This document shows positions 24,101 through 28,141 of a stretch of 28,141 nucleotides of DNA, piece by piece (position 1 is the first letter of the stretch; every line of letters starts with the position of its first letter). The translations under genes and the position numbers were made by a program. Source of the stretch: an uncultured Lactobacillaceae bacterium (GTDB lineage Bacteria > Bacillota > Bacilli > Lactobacillales > Lactobacillaceae); contig CAKQCC010000010.1 in the NCBI GenBank assembly GCA_934216625.1, positions 1 to 28,141 of the forward strand, given 5' to 3'. The notes below the pieces were generated by a model. That model searched no databases. It was given only the letters and a program-made list of their open reading frames with translations, and had not been told where the DNA came from.

Positions 24101-26491
24101 ATGAATCTAATCACGGCTAACGATGGGCAGGCTTCGGCACTTAATTCGGCTGATCAGGTTTATCAGTCGGCCAGTCAAGCTTTATCGGCCGATTCCACTT
24201 CCGGAGCTTTACGGTCAACCCTGTCGTCAGCTTTCGCCAGCTTTCACACTGAATTGACTTCCGGAGCTAGTGAAGCAACTTCTGATTCTAACTTGTTAGC
24301 GTTGTCAAGTGCGGTGGTGGCCGAAATGAGTCCGGCTAGTGCTGGACATTCGGCCAGTTCAGTTCAGCCACAGTCTTCCGCTAGTCATGCTCAGACTAAA
24401 CCATCTAACTCCGCTAGTCCGTCCGCAAATTCGCGGGCTAACTCAAGTTCGCGTTCTAATCGCGGTTCTCAAAACGGTTCTACTAATTCGGCTAACCAAA
24501 GCAGTTCCGCCAAGTCAACCAGTCAAAAGAGTTCCCAAACTAGTTCTGCCAGCTTGACTAGTCAGAGTAGTTCCCAAAACGGTTCATCTAGTCAGACCAG
24601 TTCGGCTCATTCACAGAGTAGTTCGATTTCGAGTGCCACCATTTCAGCTAATTCCCAAAGTAGTTCCGTTTCCCAGAGCAGCACCGTTTCGTCTTCGCCA
24701 ACCGTAAATCAAAGTCAAAGCTCTTCATCGAGCAATCGTCAGATCAGTTCTAGTTCTCAAACCAGTTCTTCAGTTAATTCCGTTTCGGAATCGTCCGCTA
24801 TTTTCCAGTCCGACCTTGATTTGCTGGAAAGTGAAGTGGGGAGTTTAGCGAATTCGGTTGATAGTGACATTACGGATTCCGATGTCGATTTGAATCAGCA
24901 GCAGAGTTCAGCTTTGATTAGTCAGGTTAGCAGCGAAGATGATTACTACCGGTCCGAATTACGAAGCGCTTCCGATGTCCAGGCTGATGATAATGATTAT
25001 TCATCAGCCAGCAGCGGTTTGGACCAGTTACTTAGTCGAGCCAGCAGTACGGATCAATCCGACGTTAGTCAATCATCGGCTAGTTCCGCGTCAGCTTCGG
25101 CTTCTCTGTCAATCCAGTCACAAATTAATCAGTCGTTAGCTAGTTCCGCTTCTGCTTCAGCGGCAGCGTCTTCAGCGACAGTGCTTCAGTCGAGGCTTGC
25201 CCAACTTGAAAACGGTGTTTCGGGATTAGCTGATTCAGCTGATAATACCGTTAGCGACGCTGATTCGGCATTGAACAATTCTCAACAAACTAATTGGTTG
25301 AATCAGATTGGTCAGCTGGACGATAGCTATCAGGGGATTTTGCGAAGCGCTTCCGACATCACGATTGGCGATCAAGAGTATTCAAGCGCTAGTGACCAAT
25401 TTGCTCAGGTTGTGAATTCGGCCCAAAGTGAGAATCAGCAGGTCGCTAATCAAGTTTCGGCGGCCGCTAGTTCCGCCGCTCACAACCGACTTGAAAGCGT
25501 CATGAGCGCCACGACCAGTTTGATGAACCAGACCAGTGGCGAGATCGCGGCTGATCGGGATTTAGATAATCATCAGCGGGTCCTTTTGACTAACCAGTTG
25601 AAGCAGCGCGGTAATTATTACCGTTCTATTTTTCGGAACGCTTCGGCAGCGCAAAACGCTGATCATTATTATTCGTCAGCCAGCAGCGAATTCAGTAGTT
25701 TAGCGAACGTAGCGCAGAGTGAAAATCATGATGATCAATTTGCGCTTTCGGCTGATTCGTCAGCCCGTTCAAGCCAAGCGGCTCGTTCATCTGCCGATGC
25801 GTCCATTAACGCTTCGCTGTCGGCTTCGGCCAGTCAAGCTAGTCAATCACAATCGGCAGCCAGCTCGTTTGCTAAGCAGCAGAGTGCTCCTGCGTCGCGA
25901 GCTGCTCGGCAAAGTCATTCTAATTCTGCGGAATCCGCTAGCACCCGACCGAACCTGAATTCTAATTCAACGGCGGTGTCCGGATCAAAATCCAGTTCTA
26001 GTTCGTCAGTGCTGTCAACTTCGGCCCGTTCGGAATTCAATTCAACGTCGTCCAAGACTTTGAGTGAACCAACTAGTTCGGCACCCGAATCACCGACTTC
26101 TGTTGATAGTGAATCCAATAGTTCGCGTTCAGTGAATGAACCGGCTGGCAATTCGGGTCAGCATAATCCACGTCGGTCGTTCAACCACGGTTCGACGCAC
26201 CAGCCAGCTCAACGCTCAAATCCAGCTCCTAAATCAACGTCACAACCTTCTAAACGGGTTGCTCATGCTAAGCATTACGTTGCTGGAGTTAATGATGCCC
26301 GGCGACGTTTGCCGATGAACCCTAATTCGTCTCATCAATTCAGGGCCTACGTTCGTGGTTACCGCGACTTTAATCGCTTGCCACAGACTGGTGACCGACA
26401 CGTTAGTTTGTTAATGGCAATAATGATGCTGGGGGCTTCGGCAATGAGCATGTTAGGCGTTGCTGAAGGACACCGGCGACGATGGTTTTAG
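21200..26491 (+). CDS. Serine-rich LPQTG-anchored surface protein (1763 residues)
   Basis: The protein starts with a signal peptide (hydrophobic residues 14-34, probable cut after HSVHA at 40) and ends with the sortase signal LPQTG at residues 1727-1731, a hydrophobic stretch and HRRRWF, so it should be linked covalently to peptidoglycan by sortase. In order: a Ser/Ala-rich lead with two weak helical units (to about 380), a block of beta-type domains (about 414-960) including a MucBP-like one at 680-750, a helical unit, a serine-rich stretch (about 1042-1200), three tandem 83-residue helical repeats separated by Ser/Ala linkers, a second Ser-rich linker, and a short GY-rich block (AGVNDARRRLP, AYVRGYRDF) right before LPQTG. 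Long Ser-rich stretches suggest O-glycosylation, but no glycosyltransferase or accessory Sec gene is in the window. It is an adhesin candidate. It follows the 1506-residue gene by 17 nt with a weak AGGACG site. Confidence 0.93.
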   Translation: MKKQNYNSRHQNLFKWLISSVIAMSITGMTGLFAHHSVHADPTPNDPSTANRAKPKAVYTLRNTRSIRACGHSASSSVPGSAKRSDQEINNLLNSPTEKNNRRNSQQNSGPKSSNSRSASTGSSSAAKSKSSSQSRPSSTNASLSASSSANLSNVVNDATSSLANLYDSDSNRISADYQLNSSQINSLEGSLYYLISFYPYQFSDDSTPSAISQDYSAAENGLAQFMSSVDALNHRSSPSNQNSKAESSAAQPASTSHSSQSLSVNSSAYHHANHNLNSGYQNSSADATYKSEVAGIISQAGVDEQKLNHSSSAASLTKMIHKDQAAFDRYLYLGVPASTFNDTINRMRDALNALNRDVTASHASVQPKKSAAQTSPSSASNAGSAHQHPEIHAGSANGDNDGPTSLSPIYSDPKYVGIPVNVYGDNNQLLFTDHTDYLPNIVSSGSSGINADQIKAGNQISLPTYAGVADGFADGYTVQDTPATITGTVTKNGITWNHAVNLYPESISGNDETKVDYEYHDQNGNPMNVSASQIFSGNTNDPIDLNWASGMPSGYHIIQATMYGSNYPANHNDAITIHSDQSDYDPVGAYANYTSNGATGRIPNQIQFRLVPGGIYNAIAAIGSDAYNIDQSLRDRNGSSVLSSWVSVPVAREYAGQLITSSYKSNDYFDGPVKVVVKVAPNGIVNHLKYVDDKGQVVGTGSAEGPAGTKYQPSPDQVPQGYKLINPPQTYQFTNQSVTWNVPVKSRTVASTIYFRDDHHYQEFKHDAEASGNGHDNHKDWNDSHYPKHYGSWDVKGSNMKPISYQTAINQLPSFLRVSSDAEAIWNQQKPKYANGAVYYLNVDPVKNVKLANFQYDYKDLTQNGDYSFGTGFSNYENVRTGNLLGPLNQKIPMKYISELVPSGYRIYGLTEKPLFYYFSTPNSINYDDVNDSGNVEIPVIPNQTKDSLELRRRYDWMVLDSNHRMMNLITANDGQASALNSADQVYQSASQALSADSTSGALRSTLSSAFASFHTELTSGASEATSDSNLLALSSAVVAEMSPASAGHSASSVQPQSSASHAQTKPSNSASPSANSRANSSSRSNRGSQNGSTNSANQSSSAKSTSQKSSQTSSASLTSQSSSQNGSSSQTSSAHSQSSSISSATISANSQSSSVSQSSTVSSSPTVNQSQSSSSSNRQISSSSQTSSSVNSVSESSAIFQSDLDLLESEVGSLANSVDSDITDSDVDLNQQQSSALISQVSSEDDYYRSELRSASDVQADDNDYSSASSGLDQLLSRASSTDQSDVSQSSASSASASASLSIQSQINQSLASSASASAAASSATVLQSRLAQLENGVSGLADSADNTVSDADSALNNSQQTNWLNQIGQLDDSYQGILRSASDITIGDQEYSSASDQFAQVVNSAQSENQQVANQVSAAASSAAHNRLESVMSATTSLMNQTSGEIAADRDLDNHQRVLLTNQLKQRGNYYRSIFRNASAAQNADHYYSSASSEFSSLANVAQSENHDDQFALSADSSARSSQAARSSADASINASLSASASQASQSQSAASSFAKQQSAPASRAARQSHSNSAESASTRPNLNSNSTAVSGSKSSSSSSVLSTSARSEFNSTSSKTLSEPTSSAPESPTSVDSESNSSRSVNEPAGNSGQHNPRRSFNHGSTHQPAQRSNPAPKSTSQPSKRVAHAKHYVAGVNDARRRLPMNPNSSHQFRAYVRGYRDFNRLPQTGDRHVSLLMAIMMLGASAMSMLGVAEGHRRRWF
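23237..23450 (+). other. MucBP-like domain of the LPQTG protein
   Basis: The pattern is VNHLKYVDDKGQVVG, a GPAGTKY turn, VPQGYKLIN, and a final VTWNVPVKSR, which follows the MucBP order. A second, weaker relative lies upstream at about 22738 (VDYEYHDQNGNP). Confidence 0.6.
24325..24800 (+). other. Serine-rich stalk region of the LPQTG protein
   Basis: About 160 residues are dominated by Ser, with Gln, Ala, Asn and Thr, in irregular SQSS and SSS groups. There is no strict period. Confidence 0.8.
24808..25730 (+). repeat. Three tandem 83-residue helical repeats in the LPQTG protein
   Basis: Units lie at about 24808-25058, 25184-25437 and 25481-25730. Each carries a core of the form YYRS.LRSASD, a short acidic stretch, then YSSASS.(F/L), and ends near (N/R)(A/S)QSE. 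They are separated by linkers rich in Ser and Ala. A fainter relative is seen near the N-terminus (about 21640-21900) and in the helical segment of the giant protein (14635-14790). Confidence 0.72.
26270..26376 (+). other. Short GY-rich block directly before the LPQTG signal
   Basis: HYVAGVNDARRRLP, then FRAYVRGYRDFNR, lines up with HDGANDGKARG...GYVNGYREAYRRY of the 1506-residue protein and AAGYRDGRTQR...GYVKGYQLAYRRY of the 709-residue protein. Confidence 0.55.
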
Positions 26492-26513
26492 AAAATAACC
26501 AAAGGTGATCAAA

Positions 26514-27968
26514 ATGGCTGAAGAAAATTTAACTCTGCATACGGATGCTTACGAATTAAGCATGATTCAAACTTATTGGGGCAAACATTTGCAGAACCGG
26601 CACGCAGTTTTTGAAATGTTTTTCCGGACCAACCCGTTCGGCAACGGTTACGCGATTTTCGCGGGTTTGCAGCACGTAATTGAATACGTTAATCACATGC
26701 ACTTTACTGATGATGATATTAGTTATTTAAAACAAACCCACTTCTTTAACCCGAAATTTCTGGATTACTTGCGGCGCTTTAAGTTCCGCGGGACCATTCG
26801 TTCGGCTCACGAAGGTGATCTGGTCTTTGCCCACGAACCGATTTTACAGGTTGAAGGCACAATCGTGGAATGTCAATTAGTGGAAACCGCAATCTTGAAC
26901 ATCGTTAACTATCAGACCCTGGTGGCGACCAAAGCTTCCCGGATTCGAACCGCGGCCGGTAACGACCCGATTATGGAATTTGGCGCCAGGAGGGCCCAAG
27001 AGGTTTCGGCCGCCATTTGGGGGACCCGGGCGGCTTACATCGGTGGTTTTGATTCGACTTCCGACGTTCTGGCCGGAAAGAAGTTCGGCTTACCGATTGC
27101 TGGGACCCACGCTCATTCGTTAGTTGAGCTCTACGGCAACGATTACCAGGCGTTTAAGGCTTACGCCGAAACCCATCACGATTGCACTTTCTTGGTTGAT
27201 ACGTACAACACTTTGAAAAGTGGGGTGCCGAGCGCCATCCGGGTTGCTAAAGAAATGGGTGACCGGATTAACTTTGCGGCGGTTCGCCTTGATTCTGGTG
27301 ACATGGCGTACTTGTCCAAACGGGTGCGACAGATGCTGGACGCCGCTGGTTTCACTAAGACTAAGATCGTGGCGTCGAACGGTCTGGACGAAAACATCAT
27401 CACGAACCTGAAGATGCAGCACGCTCGGATTGATGCTTGGGGTGTCGGTACCAAATTGATTACCGCTTACGACCAGCCGAGCCTTGGTGGCGTGTACAAA
27501 TTGGTGTCAATTGACGACGGTAAAGGTCACATGCGCAACGCGATGAAGCTGACCAATAATCCGGCTAAGATCACGACGCCGGCTAAAAAACAGGTTTGGC
27601 GGATTACCAAACGAAGCGATGGCAAATCGGAGGGTGATTACATTACGATTGGCGACGAAAACCCGAATCGCGAGAAATCACTTTTTATGTTCCATCCTCA
27701 ATACACTTACATCAACAAGCGTTTAACTGATTTCCGGGCGATCCCGTTACTGAAGACCATTTTTAAAAATGGTCGACAGGTTTATCATGAGCCGTCAGTT
27801 CAGGACATTAAGCGGCACGCGACCGCTTCACTGGCTTCTTTGTGGCCAGAATACAAGCGTCAGCTGAACCCACAGAAGTACCCGGTTGATTTATCGAAAC
27901 AATGCTGGCGCAACAAACAGACAACGATTAAGCAAATTCATGGTTACGTCGCGAATTTGCATAATTAA
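26514..27968 (+). CDS. pncB: Nicotinate phosphoribosyltransferase
   Basis: This 484-residue protein matches the family in length and motifs: LHTDAYELSMIQTYW at the N-terminus, FRTNPFGNGYAIFAGL, MEFGARRAQ (156-163), GTHAHS (197-202, whose His201 is the probable phosphorylated residue), LVDTYNTLKSG, AVRLDSGDMAYLSK for PRPP binding, and DAWGVGTKL. It makes nicotinate mononucleotide from nicotinate and PRPP with ATP hydrolysis, the first step of NAD salvage, in the cytoplasm. The ATG at 26514 has AAGGTG (26502-26507) six bases upstream; a GTG at 26505 would overlap that site and is not chosen. Only 22 nt separate it from the LPQTG-protein gene, with no terminator between, so it is probably the last gene of that operon, an unexpected partner for a surface protein. 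Confidence 0.96.
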   Translation: MAEENLTLHTDAYELSMIQTYWGKHLQNRHAVFEMFFRTNPFGNGYAIFAGLQHVIEYVNHMHFTDDDISYLKQTHFFNPKFLDYLRRFKFRGTIRSAHEGDLVFAHEPILQVEGTIVECQLVETAILNIVNYQTLVATKASRIRTAAGNDPIMEFGARRAQEVSAAIWGTRAAYIGGFDSTSDVLAGKKFGLPIAGTHAHSLVELYGNDYQAFKAYAETHHDCTFLVDTYNTLKSGVPSAIRVAKEMGDRINFAAVRLDSGDMAYLSKRVRQMLDAAGFTKTKIVASNGLDENIITNLKMQHARIDAWGVGTKLITAYDQPSLGGVYKLVSIDDGKGHMRNAMKLTNNPAKITTPAKKQVWRITKRSDGKSEGDYITIGDENPNREKSLFMFHPQYTYINKRLTDFRAIPLLKTIFKNGRQVYHEPSVQDIKRHATASLASLWPEYKRQLNPQKYPVDLSKQCWRNKQTTIKQIHGYVANLHN

Positions 27969-27990
27969 AGCATTAATTTAACCTAAAAAG

Positions 27991-28017
27991 CTCCGGTTGA
28001 AATTGCCGGAGTTTTTT
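27991..28017 (+). terminator. Rho-independent terminator after pncB
   Basis: CTCCGG/CCGGAG with a 9-base loop, extended below by A-T pairs, is followed by six T residues. It closes the operon that begins at 16662. Confidence 0.88.
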
Positions 28018-28065
28018 GTGGATAATTTCGTGGTTGGCTGCGAATTGAATGGTTAGGGGAATTGG

Positions 28066-28141
28066 ATGTCAAAATTATTGAAAAAGCAAGCTAGGCGTGA
28101 CTGGCCATATTTATTAATGATCCTGTTCGTGGCGGCTTTGC
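28066..28141 (+). CDS. N-terminus of a membrane or exported protein (3' end outside window)
   Basis: An ATG follows AGGGGA (28055-28060) and opens a frame that runs off the window after 25 codons. The visible peptide begins with a basic stretch (KLLKKQARRDW) and continues into a hydrophobic segment (PYLLMILFVAAL), typical of a first transmembrane helix with positive charges inside. Too little is visible to name a family. Confidence 0.6.
   Translation, partial: MSKLLKKQARRDWPYLLMILFVAAL

Noticed and set aside
24325..25730. CRISPR-like or other strict DNA repeat array in the Ser-rich gene region
   Set aside because: The repetition is at protein and codon level, with variable spacing and in-frame coding throughout. 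There are no constant repeats with unique spacers.

Overview
The window is a chromosomal segment of a Gram-positive bacterium that looks like a member of the Lactobacillaceae. The grounds are AGGAGG-type ribosome binding sites, a KxYKxGKxW-like signal peptide, an LPQTG sortase signal, BspA-like, MucBP-like, DUF1542-like and DUF5776-like surface modules, and ordinary lactobacillar housekeeping neighbours (galE, an aldo/keto reductase, pncB). The genus cannot be fixed from sequence alone. A heterofermentative plant- or insect-associated genus is plausible, because such genera are known for clusters of giant surface proteins, but this is a guess. Every gene I support lies on the plus strand.

Layout. 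1-2200: the 3' half of galE, a small Fic-family protein whose motif has Gln where the catalytic His should be, and an aldo/keto reductase ended by a clear terminator. 2201-4503: a monocistronic gene for a 709-residue basic, helical protein with a C-terminal cell-wall-type module but no signal peptide. 4504-15497: a strong-looking promoter, a structured leader of about 135 nt, and one giant gene for a 3559-residue secreted Asn/Asp/Gly/Ser-rich protein. 15556-16578: a secreted tyrosine-phosphatase-like protein. 16611-28017: a probable operon of a 1506-residue DUF1542-like repeat protein without a signal peptide, a 1763-residue serine-rich LPQTG-anchored protein, and pncB. 28066-end: the start of a membrane protein.

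How the genes fit together. Four of the five proteins from 2338 to 26491 are built from one kit. The 709-, 3559- and 1506-residue proteins end in the same two-lobed SH3-like (DUF5776-like) module. The 709- and 1506-residue proteins also share a basic Tyr/Gly/Arg-rich block just before it, and a related short block sits directly before the LPQTG signal of the 1763-residue protein. Helical repeats recur in all four. This points to a locus that grew by duplication and module exchange and makes a cell-surface layer, adhesin or matrix system. The secreted phosphatase between them may act on the same surface or outside the cell.

The points I consider most worth following are the two proteins that carry surface modules but no export signal, and the leader of the giant gene. 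In that leader a CTCCAA segment can pair either with an upstream TTGGAG or with the identical TTGGAG of the Shine-Dalgarno site, which would suit a translational switch. No database search or folding calculation was run. Family names come from recognition of motifs.
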